A stretch of DNA of 34,344 nt, taken from Alistipes sp. GTDB lineage: Bacteria > Bacteroidota > Bacteroidia > Bacteroidales > Rikenellaceae. Below are positions 9,077 to 17,065 of this stretch, piece by piece (positions within the stretch are counted from its first letter, which is position 1; the number at the start of each line of letters is the position of its first letter). The stretch spans positions 1 through 34,344 of the forward strand of contig JAFOHD010000005.1 in the NCBI GenBank assembly GCA_017421945.1. Reading direction: 5' to 3'. A program made the translations under genes and the position numbers. Below the pieces are notes generated by a model, which saw only the letters and a program-made list of their open reading frames with translations, was not told the DNA's origin and ran no database searches.

Positions 9077-9952
9077 TTAATATAGATATATTTTATTAGA
9101 CTTCATATTGACAAATTTACCCACCGCAAAGCTGGTGAATATGAGCGATATCACCAGACCCGATATAATCATGGCACCTACCACAATGCCTATCTTTATC
9201 AGTTCCGTTGTGGCTATCAGTTCGGGAATGGTGCCGCTAAGACCCGCTATTGCGGCCAGGAACAGCAGGCTTGCGATGATGCCCGCCCATACGCCTTTCT
9301 TGGCAGCTGTGGCCAGGAACGGACGCTTGATGTAGCTCTTTGTTGCACCAACCAGCTTGAGAGTGTTTATCAGGTAGCGGCGTGAGAATATCGCCAGACG
9401 GATAGTGTTGTTCAGTAGTATGATTGATATCACAAACAAAGCACCGCCAAAGACAATCAGTACTATTGTAATCTTCCTCAGTGAGGAGTGTAGCTGCTCG
9501 ATTGTAGATGCGGGGTAGGCTACATATACCACTCCGCCGATCCCCGACAATTTATCAACCAGGGCATCGGTTGAGGCTCTGTCATTTGTGGCTACGGCAA
9601 CCTCGAAGCTATTGCGCAAGGGGTTGTCCTCGAGTATGTTCTCTATCTCGGTGGCAAACATGTGGCGGAACTCTACATCTTCGATTTTAGACTCTTTGCT
9701 CAAGTATTCCACATGCTCTACGCCTTCAATGCTCGATATCTCCTGCTCGATGACATTCAGTTGTTGCTCTGTGACCGAGTTGTCCAGCTCGGCCGAGAGC
9801 GTTATGCTGTGGCGTAGCGAGTAGGCTGTCGTCAGGGCTGCTGTGAGCATGTAACCCACCGACCCCAACATGAACAACACCATTGAGATGCTTATGGTCG
9901 AAACTATGTACGAGCGGCGTACTTTACGCCTGAGTCTTTTGTCTTCGCGCAT
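9077..9952 (-). CDS. ftsX: Cell-division protein FtsX (ABC permease subunit)
   Basis: A 291-residue membrane protein with the FtsX layout: a basic cytosolic N-terminus, a first helix at about 15-40, an extracytoplasmic domain at about 45-155, then three helices (about 160-182, 215-242 and 252-278). The diagnostic segment before the third helix is present (IRLAIFSRRYLINTLKLVGATK, 184-205). FtsX pairs with the ATPase FtsE to activate septal peptidoglycan hydrolases; no ftsE lies in this window. Its start overlaps the end of the YfhO-like gene by 29 bases, implying translational coupling. Confidence 0.92.
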   Translation of the reverse strand: MREDKRLRRKVRRSYIVSTISISMVLFMLGSVGYMLTAALTTAYSLRHSITLSAELDNSVTEQQLNVIEQEISSIEGVEHVEYLSKESKIEDVEFRHMFATEIENILEDNPLRNSFEVAVATNDRASTDALVDKLSGIGGVVYVAYPASTIEQLHSSLRKITIVLIVFGGALFVISIILLNNTIRLAIFSRRYLINTLKLVGATKSYIKRPFLATAAKKGVWAGIIASLLFLAAIAGLSGTIPELIATTELIKIGIVVGAMIISGLVISLIFTSFAVGKFVNMKSNKIYLY

Positions 9953-12404
9953 TGATTACGGGTATTATTATGGTTAGAATTGTAGCAATTAATACGATTA
10001 TCGAGAAACCGAGAGTTATGCCTTCAATCAGTGCCCAGCGGGGCGCTCGGTAACGCCACTCAATGCTATGCTTGCCTGCAGGCAACTCCAGGGCTCGCAG
10101 AATGTAGTTGGCACGCAGAGGCTTCACCTCTCGACCGTCGATAAACGCACGCCAGCCCTCTGCGGTGTAAACCTCTGAGAATACGGCGAAGGCATCTCCC
10201 TGAGCCTCATACTCATAGCGCAGGTAGTTGGGGCGATACTCCTTGAGCGAGATGCTGCCGTCGTGGAGGTTGAAGTTCTCTGGCAGGAACTCCTCGCTCA
10301 CAACCGCTTCGCGGCGGGTGTCAATCTTGCCTAAAAGTTCCATCTCCTGCTGTGGAGTGTCGGCACGCACGATGCTCTCCACCATCCACGCTGCTCCGTT
10401 GGCCGAGGGGCGTGTGATGACATCCTGCTCCGACTTGCCGTTGATGATGTAACGCACGTTGAGCATGTCGAGCACACCCTCGTTAAGCTGCGAGAGGTGA
10501 TGGTCTATAAGGTCCTGATAACGTGAGAGCTTTGCTCCGTGATATCCTCCCACCGAGCGATGGAAATAGGATGTGGTGGCATCGTTGAAAGGCGACACGG
10601 TCAGGTTCAGCACTCTGTATGCAGGGTCTTTGTCGTTGAGGATGAACTTGTCGGCAGGCGTAGGCATAATCTTCGCTGCGCGGGCCTCCACAAAGTTGTC
10701 GTGGCTAAGGTAACGGAAATCTACGTTTATAAGGTCGGTCGCTACCACGAAGGCAAGCACGGCACACAGCACCGCAGGGCGGGTAATAACTTTCCGCTCA
10801 ATAAAACCCCACAGGGCAGCTGCCGCAAGCAACATAAACAGAAGTGAGCGCCACGCATCGGCCTGCATCGCCTGGGCACGCTCATCGGCCATTGCCGAGG
10901 CTGTGTTCCATGCCATCTGTTCATGCAAGCCCTGCTTGATATAACTCTCGGCATTGCTCTGCTTGAGCATTTGCAGGAACTGCTCACTCAGTAGCTCGCC
11001 GCTCTCTTGCATGCCATAGTTGCCCAATGCTCGTCCGCCTAAAATCATCACAAGAAGCACTCCTCCCGTTATGCCGGCAGCCCACGCTACGGCACGGCGC
11101 AGGTGGCGTGTGTCGGCATGATTCTTAAACATGTGCGCCAAGCCCAATGCGGCCAGCAGCGGTACGGTCCACTGCACCACCACGAGCGACATGGAGAGTG
11201 TGCGGAACTTGTTGTAGCCTGGTAATGTGTTGAATAGTAATTCGGTGAACCACATCAAGTTATTGCCCCACGCCATTAGCAGCGCGAGCGCAGATGCTCC
11301 CACAATCCACCACTTCATTCTGCCGGGCAGAATAATGAGGGCGAATATGGCGAGGAAGAGAACTGCCGCACCCAGATATGTGGGGCCCGCCGTGTAGGGC
11401 TGCTCTCCACGATAGCGGGGCAGGTATTGCGCAAAGTCCTCGATGCCAAACTCCTTGAGTGAGTTGGCTACGGCACCATCCTTGGCAAATGTGTCAGTTG
11501 AGGCTCCACCCATAAAGTCGGGAACGAGCATATTGAAACTTTCGGCTTTGCCGTAGCTCCATGCCGTGGCATACTCCAGGTCGAGGCCCTCCCTGCCGCT
11601 TGCGGCATCCTCGGCCGTAAGCTCCGAACCGCCACGCGTAGTCTCCTTGGAGTGTTGCATGGTGTACCATAGGGGCGCAAAGTTTGAGCCTACGCCCACC
11701 ACACCCGCAGCAATAAGCAGGGCGGTACGTTTCATGAAATCTCGCACGAGCTGCTCCTTGTATGCAAAGAACATCTCGCTGAGCCACATGGCTGCCATCA
11801 CAATCAGGAAGTAGTAGGTTATCTGCGGATGGTTTGCACCTATCTCAAGCGAGGTGAAAAGGGCTGTGAGAGCCGCTCCTACCCACATGTTGCGTCTGAG
11901 CGTACACCATGCGCCAGCGACCATCGGCGGGGCATATACCATTGCCCACACTTTGGTGATGTGGCCTGCGCCTATGATGAGTATGGTGTATGTCGAGAAT
12001 CCGTAGGCTATGGCTGCAACGAGTGATACCCAGGGGTTTACACCCATCATGAGCATGGCCACCCACATGGCCACCATCGAGAAGAAGAGCAGCGAGATGG
12101 GGATGTCCACAACATTGGTCAGCTTGCCTATCGTGCCCTTGATGGCCTGTGCCGGATACTTCACGTTTATGAGGTAGGCGGGCATGCCCGAGAACATGCG
12201 TCCTGTCCACTGTGCATCCTCACCCGTAAGTTCCCTATTGTCAAGGATATCCTTGCACATGCCCTCGTATTGGGTGACATCGTGCTGTACGAGTTTCTCG
12301 CCTGCAAGCTGTGGAGCGAAGTAGAGCGCAGCGAGAATGAAAAAGAGTACAACGGTGATGACCGTGATAAAGATATTTTTTCGGTTGATGGAGTAAAATT
12401 TCAT
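9924..12404 (-). CDS. YfhO-family multi-pass membrane protein
   Basis: An 826-residue protein with an N-terminal helix (about 10-31), a large extracytoplasmic loop containing the typical MFSGMPAYL segment, many further hydrophobic helices to about residue 540, a soluble domain, and a final helix near the C-terminus. This is the YfhO architecture, a GT-C-like family associated in other bacteria with glycosylation of envelope polymers such as lipoteichoic acid. In a Gram-negative Bacteroidales the acceptor is unknown. It is the first gene of the envelope run YfhO-ftsX-DUF3098-uppP-truB. A -7 box lies 22 bases upstream of its ATG. Confidence 0.88.
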   Translation of the reverse strand: MKFYSINRKNIFITVITVVLFFILAALYFAPQLAGEKLVQHDVTQYEGMCKDILDNRELTGEDAQWTGRMFSGMPAYLINVKYPAQAIKGTIGKLTNVVDIPISLLFFSMVAMWVAMLMMGVNPWVSLVAAIAYGFSTYTILIIGAGHITKVWAMVYAPPMVAGAWCTLRRNMWVGAALTALFTSLEIGANHPQITYYFLIVMAAMWLSEMFFAYKEQLVRDFMKRTALLIAAGVVGVGSNFAPLWYTMQHSKETTRGGSELTAEDAASGREGLDLEYATAWSYGKAESFNMLVPDFMGGASTDTFAKDGAVANSLKEFGIEDFAQYLPRYRGEQPYTAGPTYLGAAVLFLAIFALIILPGRMKWWIVGASALALLMAWGNNLMWFTELLFNTLPGYNKFRTLSMSLVVVQWTVPLLAALGLAHMFKNHADTRHLRRAVAWAAGITGGVLLVMILGGRALGNYGMQESGELLSEQFLQMLKQSNAESYIKQGLHEQMAWNTASAMADERAQAMQADAWRSLLFMLLAAAALWGFIERKVITRPAVLCAVLAFVVATDLINVDFRYLSHDNFVEARAAKIMPTPADKFILNDKDPAYRVLNLTVSPFNDATTSYFHRSVGGYHGAKLSRYQDLIDHHLSQLNEGVLDMLNVRYIINGKSEQDVITRPSANGAAWMVESIVRADTPQQEMELLGKIDTRREAVVSEEFLPENFNLHDGSISLKEYRPNYLRYEYEAQGDAFAVFSEVYTAEGWRAFIDGREVKPLRANYILRALELPAGKHSIEWRYRAPRWALIEGITLGFSIIVLIATILTIIIPVINARRQKTQA

Positions 12405-12425
12405 TCTTTCGTTAATTTACAGCGT

Positions 12426-12433
12426 CAAAGTTA
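12426..12433 (-). promoter_or_regulatory. -7 promoter element for the YfhO-ftsX-uppP operon
   Basis: Plus-strand CAAAGTTA reads TAACTTTG on the minus strand, matching TAnnTTTG. The start of transcription would fall near 12420, giving a leader of about 16 bases. It is divergent from the polyprenyl synthase promoter at 12450-12483, so the two upstream regions overlap. No clear -33 element is visible on this strand. Confidence 0.55.
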
Positions 12434-12449
12434 CGAAAAACATTCTTTT

Positions 12450-12483
12450 TTTGGTGCGTAATTGCGAAAAATTACTATATTTG
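12450..12483 (+). promoter_or_regulatory. Promoter for the polyprenyl synthase gene
   Basis: TTTG at 12450-12453 and TATATTTG at 12476-12483 are separated by 22 bases, close to the Bacteroidetes sigma consensus. Transcription should begin near 12488-12490. That gives a leader of about 25 bases to the ATG at 12515 and helps choose that start over the GTG at 12497. Confidence 0.65.
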
Positions 12484-12514
12484 CAAAGCTAATGTTGTGC
12501 CTAAAAGCAAAAAT

Positions 12515-13525
12515 ATGGTAACACTTGATTCAATTCGTACCCCAATAGCTGCCGACCTGGTAGCCTTCGAGGAGTTTTTGCGCAGTCGGTTCTCGTCCGA
12601 TGGGAAGCTGATGTCCGAGATGCTGGAGTACGTTTTGACCACACATGGTAAGAACATCCGCCCTATAATAGTTATGCTCGCCTCGGCACTCACCTCGTCT
12701 GCGAATCTGCGTGAGTGGAAGGAGGGTGAGCGTTGTTGTACCAAGCGTACTTATCTGGCCGCACTTATGGTCGAGATGCTCCATACGGCATCACTTATCC
12801 ATGACGATGTAATTGATAACTCCGACACCCGCCGTGGCCGTCCCTCCATCAATGCTCTGTGGCAGTCGCGCAATGCTGTGGTGTTGGGCGATTATCTGCT
12901 GGCCCGCACCATGAGCCTTGGTATGGAGAGCGCGCAGTACGATTTGGTGTCGCACATCGTAGGCTCGGTTGCGACGTTGTGTGAGGGCGAGATTCTTCAG
13001 AGTCAGCACACGGGAGATAAAAGTACCACACGAGCATCTTATCTTGAGATTATATACAAAAAGACTGCCAGCCTGATAAGCGTGAGTGCTTCAGCAGGAG
13101 CGGTGTCGATTGGTGCAAGTCGTGAGGATGTCGAGCAGATGCGTCGCTTTGGCGAGGCGTTGGGTATGGCGTTCCAGATTCAGGACGACATTCTTGATTA
13201 CAGCCGATGCTCAAAGACGGGCAAGCCTGCCAACAACGATTTGCGTGAGGGGAAGATTACCCTTCCGCTTATCGAGGTGCTGGAGCAATGCTCTTCGGCA
13301 GAGCGTTTGCAGCTTCTGGACAAGCTCTCGCAGTGTGCTACGGATGAGTCGGCTGTGGATTTCCTTCAGGGTGTGGTTGAGGCTACGGGAGGTCTGGCCA
13401 TGGCGGCCCGTACCATGCGTACCTATATCGATCGCGCGACGGCAATTCTTGCCAGGTATGCCGACTCGCCCTATCGTACGGCTCTTGTGAACCTGTGCGC
13501 CTTTGTTGCCGAGAGAGACAGATAA
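12515..13525 (+). CDS. Polyprenyl (octaprenyl-type) diphosphate synthase
   Basis: A 336-residue all-alpha trans-prenyltransferase that extends farnesyl diphosphate with isopentenyl units to make the side chain of menaquinone. Both aspartate-rich motifs are present: the first is DDVID at 97-101, followed by the RRGRPS arginine segment; the second is DDILD at 224-228, preceded by the family's FQIQ. No bulky aromatic blocker is obvious before the first motif, consistent with a long-chain product (inference). The start at 12515 (MVTLDSIRTP) is chosen over a GTG at 12497 because of the promoter position. It is followed after 41 bases by the transporter gene on the same strand. The enzyme class is firm; chain length is not readable from sequence. 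Confidence 0.93.
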   Translation: MVTLDSIRTPIAADLVAFEEFLRSRFSSDGKLMSEMLEYVLTTHGKNIRPIIVMLASALTSSANLREWKEGERCCTKRTYLAALMVEMLHTASLIHDDVIDNSDTRRGRPSINALWQSRNAVVLGDYLLARTMSLGMESAQYDLVSHIVGSVATLCEGEILQSQHTGDKSTTRASYLEIIYKKTASLISVSASAGAVSIGASREDVEQMRRFGEALGMAFQIQDDILDYSRCSKTGKPANNDLREGKITLPLIEVLEQCSSAERLQLLDKLSQCATDESAVDFLQGVVEATGGLAMAARTMRTYIDRATAILARYADSPYRTALVNLCAFVAERDR

Positions 13526-13566
13526 CATAAACACATTAATAAACTCATTAACTAATTTTAATTTTT

Positions 13567-14859
13567 ATGGAAAAAAGACAAAACAGTAACGTGCCGGCGA
13601 TTATCGTGTGCATCCTGCTCTTCGGTATGATTTCGTTCGTCACAAACCTTGCATCTCCAATGGGTGATGTATTGAAGAACCAGTTTGGTGTGCCTAACTG
13701 GATGGGTACTTTGGGCGTATTCTGTAACTTTATTGCTTATGCAGTTATGGGTATCCCTGCTGGTAACATGCTCCAGAACTTGGGTTACAAGAAGACAGCC
13801 CTGATTGCAGTTGCAGTAGGTTTCACAGGTGTAGGTATTCAGACTATTGCTGGTCTGTTGGCCGGTAACCTTGCATTCGGTGTCTATCTTTTGGGTGCTT
13901 TAGTTGCAGGTTTCTCAATGTGTATGTTGAACATCGTTGTAAACCCAATGTTGAATAAGCTCGCTGGTGGTGGTAACAAGGGTAACCAGCTCGTTCAGGT
14001 AGGTGGTTCGTTCAACTCATTGATGGGTACAGCGGTAATCTTCCTTTCAGGTGTGTTTGTACCAAGTATCGTTGATGCAAAGATTAGCCAGGTATTCCCA
14101 TTGATGGGTATCGCTCTTGCTATCTTCGCTGTGGCATTTGTTGTGGTATTGTTCACCAACATTCCAGAGAACGCTCCTGCTGCTGCAGTTGCTAACGAGA
14201 AGTCACAGTATGGTCCAATGTCATTCCGTCACTTTGTGCTGGGTGCTATCGCAATCTTCGTTTATGTAGGTGTTGAGGTAGGTATTCCTAACGTATTGCA
14301 GAAGTGGTTGCAGAATGGCGGTCTGAGTGTTACTGAGGGTGCTGAGGCTATCGCAGGTACTGTGGCTGCTACTTACTGGTTGCTTATGCTTGTAGGCCGT
14401 TTGGCTGGTGCTGCACTTGGTGCAAAGGTTTCAGCAAAGACTATGCTTGCAGTTGTATCAACTGTAGGTTTGGTATTTGTTTTGGGTGCAATGTTCCTCA
14501 ATCCAGCAACAACAGTTAACCTCCCAGTATTCAAGGGTACAGATGGTTTCGGTTTGGCATCAGTTCCTGTAAATGCTGCGTTGCTCGTGTTGTGCGGTCT
14601 TTGTACTTCAGTAATGTGGGGTGGCATCTTCAACCTCGCAGTTGAGGGCTTGGGTAAGTACACTGAGAAGGCCTCAGGTATCTTCATGGCTCTTGTTTGC
14701 GGTGGTGGTATCCTCCCATGGTTGCAGAACGGTATCGTTGACATGACAGGTAATGACTATCTGGTAAGTTACTGGGTAATCGTTGTTTGCTTGGCTTACA
14801 TGCTCTTCTACGCACTTGTAGGTTCAAAGAATGTAAACAAGGATATTTCTGTTGAGTAA
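13567..14859 (+). CDS. MFS transporter, sugar:H+ symporter type (FucP/GluP-like)
   Basis: A 430-residue protein with about 12 hydrophobic helices. The first helix begins at residue 9, and helices 1 and 2 are joined by a loop carrying SPMGDVLKNQFG. This resembles the fucose/glucose/galactose:H+ symporter branch of the major facilitator superfamily, but the substrate cannot be read. Codon use is strikingly biased toward GGT, GTA, GCT, CCA and AAG, unlike the adjacent polyprenyl synthase, which points to very high expression. The 41-base gap upstream is AT-rich with only a weak TAnnTTTA-like box, so the promoter is unclear. A strong terminator follows at 14888-14920. With the GH97 enzyme it could serve hexose acquisition, though the two genes are 2 kb apart and separated by opposing genes. 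Confidence 0.85.
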   Translation: MEKRQNSNVPAIIVCILLFGMISFVTNLASPMGDVLKNQFGVPNWMGTLGVFCNFIAYAVMGIPAGNMLQNLGYKKTALIAVAVGFTGVGIQTIAGLLAGNLAFGVYLLGALVAGFSMCMLNIVVNPMLNKLAGGGNKGNQLVQVGGSFNSLMGTAVIFLSGVFVPSIVDAKISQVFPLMGIALAIFAVAFVVVLFTNIPENAPAAAVANEKSQYGPMSFRHFVLGAIAIFVYVGVEVGIPNVLQKWLQNGGLSVTEGAEAIAGTVAATYWLLMLVGRLAGAALGAKVSAKTMLAVVSTVGLVFVLGAMFLNPATTVNLPVFKGTDGFGLASVPVNAALLVLCGLCTSVMWGGIFNLAVEGLGKYTEKASGIFMALVCGGGILPWLQNGIVDMTGNDYLVSYWVIVVCLAYMLFYALVGSKNVNKDISVE

Positions 14860-14887
14860 TGAAAGTAAGTGCCGAAAGGCAATTCAT

Positions 14888-14920
14888 AGGGCTGTCGGGA
14901 ACCCGGCAGCCCTCTTTTTT
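14888..14920 (+). terminator. Terminator of the MFS transporter gene
   Basis: Arms at 14888-14899 and 14902-14913 form a stem of about 11 pairs with one G-U, followed by CTTTTTT. It starts 28 bases beyond the transporter stop. It faces a separate minus-strand terminator at 14946-14979, so convergent transcription is blocked from both sides. Confidence 0.9.
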
Positions 14921-14945
14921 CGCATAAGCCCCCTGCTCCTGCAAC

Positions 14946-14979
14946 AAAAAAACGAGGCACCCCGTTGTGGGATGCCTCG
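14946..14979 (-). terminator. Terminator of the hpf gene
   Basis: Arms at 14953-14963 and 14969-14979 pair over about 10 positions. On the minus strand the stem runs into seven T residues (14946-14952 on the plus strand are A). It lies 20 bases beyond the hpf stop codon. Confidence 0.88.
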
Positions 14980-14998
14980 AGTATGAGGGAAAAATCTG

Positions 14999-15286
14999 TT
15001 ATTTATCTTTGCGACGCTCTATCTGACGCTTCAGGACATCTTTGGCGTTGTCAATAGCCTCTTCAAATGTGCGAGCCTGCTCCTCGACACGGATGTCGCC
15101 GCCTGGCATGCGCAATGTGATTATTACGATTTTGTTGCCCGCCTGATCATCTTTCTCAAGCTTCAATACAACATCTACACCCGTTGCCTCTGCGGCAATG
15201 CGGTCCACCATGGCTAATTTCTTCTCGATGAATTCGATCAACTTCTGGCTGGCATCGAATTTCACTGACTGGATCTGTACGTTCAT
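14999..15286 (-). CDS. hpf: Ribosome hibernation-promoting factor, short form
   Basis: A 95-residue protein of the HPF/RaiA (YfiA) family, which binds the 30S decoding region and stabilises inactive ribosomes in stationary phase. The beta-alpha-beta-beta-beta-alpha pattern can be followed: MNVQIQSVKFDA, helix KLIEFIEKKLAMVDRI, VDVVLKLEK, KIVIITLRMPGGDIRVEE, and helix FEEAIDNAKDVLKRQIERRK. There is no C-terminal dimerisation domain, so it is a short-type factor. The ATG at 15286 gives the expected N-terminus; an in-frame ATG at 15310 would add eight extra residues. It lies 63 bases after xerC, a neighbour pair seen often in Bacteroidota, here without the tuf/tRNA cluster. Confidence 0.92.
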   Translation of the reverse strand: MNVQIQSVKFDASQKLIEFIEKKLAMVDRIAAEATGVDVVLKLEKDDQAGNKIVIITLRMPGGDIRVEEQARTFEEAIDNAKDVLKRQIERRKDK

Positions 15287-15349
15287 AGCCTTAAATTTTA
15301 AGTTAAACATTATCTATACGCCCTGCCGGTGGCAGTACGGCGATTTCGG

Positions 15350-16324
15350 TTAATGCTCGCCCAGCTTGCGGAGTTTTTCTGCACTGGCAGCCCCTCCCGA
15401 GCGCGGATGTGCTACATCGTATATGCTACGCAACTGTGCAATGTTGCTGTGGGTATATACCTGTGTCGCACGCAACGAACTGTGGCCCATGAGTTCCTGA
15501 ATCTCCCTTAGGTCGGCACCGTCGTTGAGCAGGTGGGTGGCAAACGTGTGTCTCAGCACGTGAGGCGAGCATTTGCCCTGCACCCCGCACTCCCGCAGAA
15601 GACGTGCCACACTGCGTTGAACATCGCTTCTGGAGATGCGTTCTCCTCGCTTTGATAAAAATAGTGCTTTTTCCTGACTTGTGCAAATATTTTCGGCTAA
15701 ATTTTTTGTGATGTAGTCACCAATCTCGGCACTTACACGTTTTAGGATGGGAATCATACGTTCCTTGTCGCCCTTGCCAAGCACCCGCAACGTGCTGTAG
15801 TTGTCGTCAAAGTGGTCGTGGTCAATGGCGCGAATCTCGGCCAGACGCAGCCCGCACGTGTATAACATCAGTACCAGCAACGCATCACGCCGCTCAATCC
15901 AATCCTCGCTATGCAGTTGGGCGAGTACCCGCTCAACCACACTCACCATATCCTGCTGTGTGATGAATTTCGGAATACGCTTCTGTGTGCGCAGCGACTT
16001 CACGGTGGCAAAGACATCACTCTCGACTATGCCCTCCCTGCGCATATATTTATATAATGAGCGTATGGAACTCATCGCGCGGTTTATTGATGCTGCGCTG
16101 AACTGACGTGTGCCACGCTCGGTTTTGGCATCGGAGAGTGCCATCAGCCACTCGCGTAGGTCGCGGCCCTCGACCTTATCCAGCCTGAACTCTTCGCTTG
16201 TGGAAGCTCCCCAAGAGGTAAAGACCTCAATGTCGTGCATGTAGTTGCGCACCGTCAGGGGCGAGTAGCGTCGCTCGGCGGTGATGTAGTTGAGAAAGCG
16301 GTCTATAATCTCGTGGTTCTGCAT
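15350..16324 (-). CDS. xerC: Tyrosine recombinase, XerC-like
   Basis: A 324-residue site-specific recombinase with an N-terminal SAM-like core-binding domain (about 1-100) and a C-terminal catalytic domain. Catalytic residues are visible: Arg160 in TCGLRLAEI, Lys184 in GKGDKERMIPI, His255 and Arg258 in HVLRHTFATHLL, His281 in LMGHSSL and Tyr290 in QVYTH. Full length with no insertion, and located beside housekeeping genes, it is more likely a chromosome-dimer-resolution Xer than an integron or element integrase. Only two bases separate it from the upstream cystatin-like lipoprotein gene, so the two are cotranscribed. A second Xer partner is not in the window. Confidence 0.92.
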   Translation of the reverse strand: MQNHEIIDRFLNYITAERRYSPLTVRNYMHDIEVFTSWGASTSEEFRLDKVEGRDLREWLMALSDAKTERGTRQFSAASINRAMSSIRSLYKYMRREGIVESDVFATVKSLRTQKRIPKFITQQDMVSVVERVLAQLHSEDWIERRDALLVLMLYTCGLRLAEIRAIDHDHFDDNYSTLRVLGKGDKERMIPILKRVSAEIGDYITKNLAENICTSQEKALFLSKRGERISRSDVQRSVARLLRECGVQGKCSPHVLRHTFATHLLNDGADLREIQELMGHSSLRATQVYTHSNIAQLRSIYDVAHPRSGGAASAEKLRKLGEH

Positions 16325-16326
16325 AT

Positions 16327-16704
16327 CTAACGCTCCTCACGCTCAATCGACAGGATGCGAGCCTCGCCCTGGTTGGGCAGGGGCTTGTGTATGACGATGA
16401 CGGCATACTGTCGCTTGCCCTTCTTGCCATTGGCATCTATTGCGCGGGCCTTGCACAGAAAGCGGTAGTTTGTACCTGCAACAATCTGCGTGGCTACGTT
16501 CAGAGGAGTGTACTCCACGCCCTGCAATGATGCTGTTGCCTGCTCGAACAGTTGCAGCTCCTCATCCGAAATGCTGCGTTGCTTGCTGTATCCGCCCACA
16601 ATTTCGGGCTGGGGATTAATCCATGAAGAGATGTGGTCGCAACCTGTATTCAGGGCCAGAACGAGCAGCATGGCGGGGATTATTTTGGTTAAGAGATGTT
16701 TCAT
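16327..16704 (-). CDS. Cystatin-like lipoprotein (putative cysteine-protease inhibitor)
   Basis: A 125-residue protein with a lipoprotein signal ending LNTGC (Cys22). The mature part carries the three cystatin contact elements in order: a Gly-Gly near the start (37-38, in EIVGGYS), a helix (SDEELQLFEQATASL), the QxVxG loop as QIVAG at 73-77 inside a beta hairpin (TQIVAGTNYRFLC), and a second hairpin loop at PLPNQGEA (108-115). Cystatins inhibit papain-type (C1) peptidases by wedging these loops into the active site. Inhibition here is inferred from motif order only. A -7 box lies 28 bases upstream, and xerC follows after two bases. Confidence 0.7.
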   Translation of the reverse strand: MKHLLTKIIPAMLLVLALNTGCDHISSWINPQPEIVGGYSKQRSISDEELQLFEQATASLQGVEYTPLNVATQIVAGTNYRFLCKARAIDANGKKGKRQYAVIVIHKPLPNQGEARILSIEREER

Positions 16705-16731
16705 GGTGCAATATTTTTAATTCGGCTAAAG

Positions 16732-16739
16732 CAAAGATA
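16732..16739 (-). promoter_or_regulatory. -7 promoter element for the cystatin-like gene and xerC
   Basis: Plus-strand CAAAGATA is TATCTTTG on the minus strand, an exact TAnnTTTG match, and part of the recurring 9-mer GCAAAGATA. The start would be near 16726, with a leader of about 20 bases. A plus-strand -7 box at 16752-16759 lies back-to-back with it. Confidence 0.6.
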
Positions 16740-16751
16740 CGAAAAAAATAT

Positions 16752-16759
16752 TAATTTTG
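16752..16759 (+). promoter_or_regulatory. Orphan -7-like element
   Basis: TAATTTTG matches TAnnTTTG. Transcription would start about 16764, after the ATG at 16762, so it would not properly express the small frame beginning there. It may be the leftover promoter of a deleted gene, or chance in AT-rich DNA. Confidence 0.3.
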
Positions 16760-16761
16760 TA

Positions 16762-16977
16762 ATGATAGAATATTGCGATGCCCATTATGCGAAAAATAGT
16801 TCTATATCTGCTCATAATGAGCATGTCGCTCTCGATGCCATAACGGGTACCAATGGCTGGGTGCATTACACGGGCAACTATGGCGATGTCGAGGGCGAGA
16901 TAGCCTACATGAAGAGCTGGTATCGCAACCGTGTGCGTAAGTTGGACACATTGTTTGCGGGTTTTAATAAGCTATAG
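16762..16977 (+). pseudogene. Probable C-terminal remnant of a CotH-kinase-like protein
   Basis: A 71-residue frame whose first about 25 residues look like random coding. From GTNGWVHYTG onward it resembles the C-terminal end of CotH-family spore-coat kinase-like proteins: EGEIAYMKSWYRNRV followed by KLDTLF recalls the family's closing pattern (an acidic/E-I-x-x-[ML]-K helix, R-[NR]-R, then x-[LM]-D). Complete CotH proteins are several hundred residues; the kinase core is absent from the bases upstream in all frames I read. I interpret it as a decayed fragment, possibly a deletion scar. It could instead be a real small protein, so confidence is low. Confidence 0.4.
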
Positions 16978-17000
16978 CACATATTATTATGGGCGAATTA

Positions 17001-17031
17001 TTTGTTTGTTAAAATAATTGTGCTAACTTCG
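17001..17031 (+). promoter_or_regulatory. Promoter for the GH97 gene
   Basis: TTTG at 17001-17004 and TAACTTCG at 17024-17031 are 19 bases apart, one mismatch from the Bacteroidetes consensus in the -7 box. The start of transcription would be near 17037, leaving a leader of about 30 bases, AT-rich and without a Shine-Dalgarno sequence, as is usual for highly translated genes in this phylum. Confidence 0.65.
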
Positions 17032-17065
17032 TGGCAGTGAAAACAATGTATACAATAATAACTCT

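Noticed and set aside
12497..12514. GTG start extending the polyprenyl synthase by six residues
   Set aside because: It would start about 8 bases after the predicted transcription start. The ATG at 12515 fits the promoter position and family N-terminus better.
15350..16324. Integrase of a mobile element
   Set aside because: No attachment-site repeats, relaxase, transposition or phage genes are nearby. The protein is full-length XerC-like and is followed by hpf, a chromosomal context.
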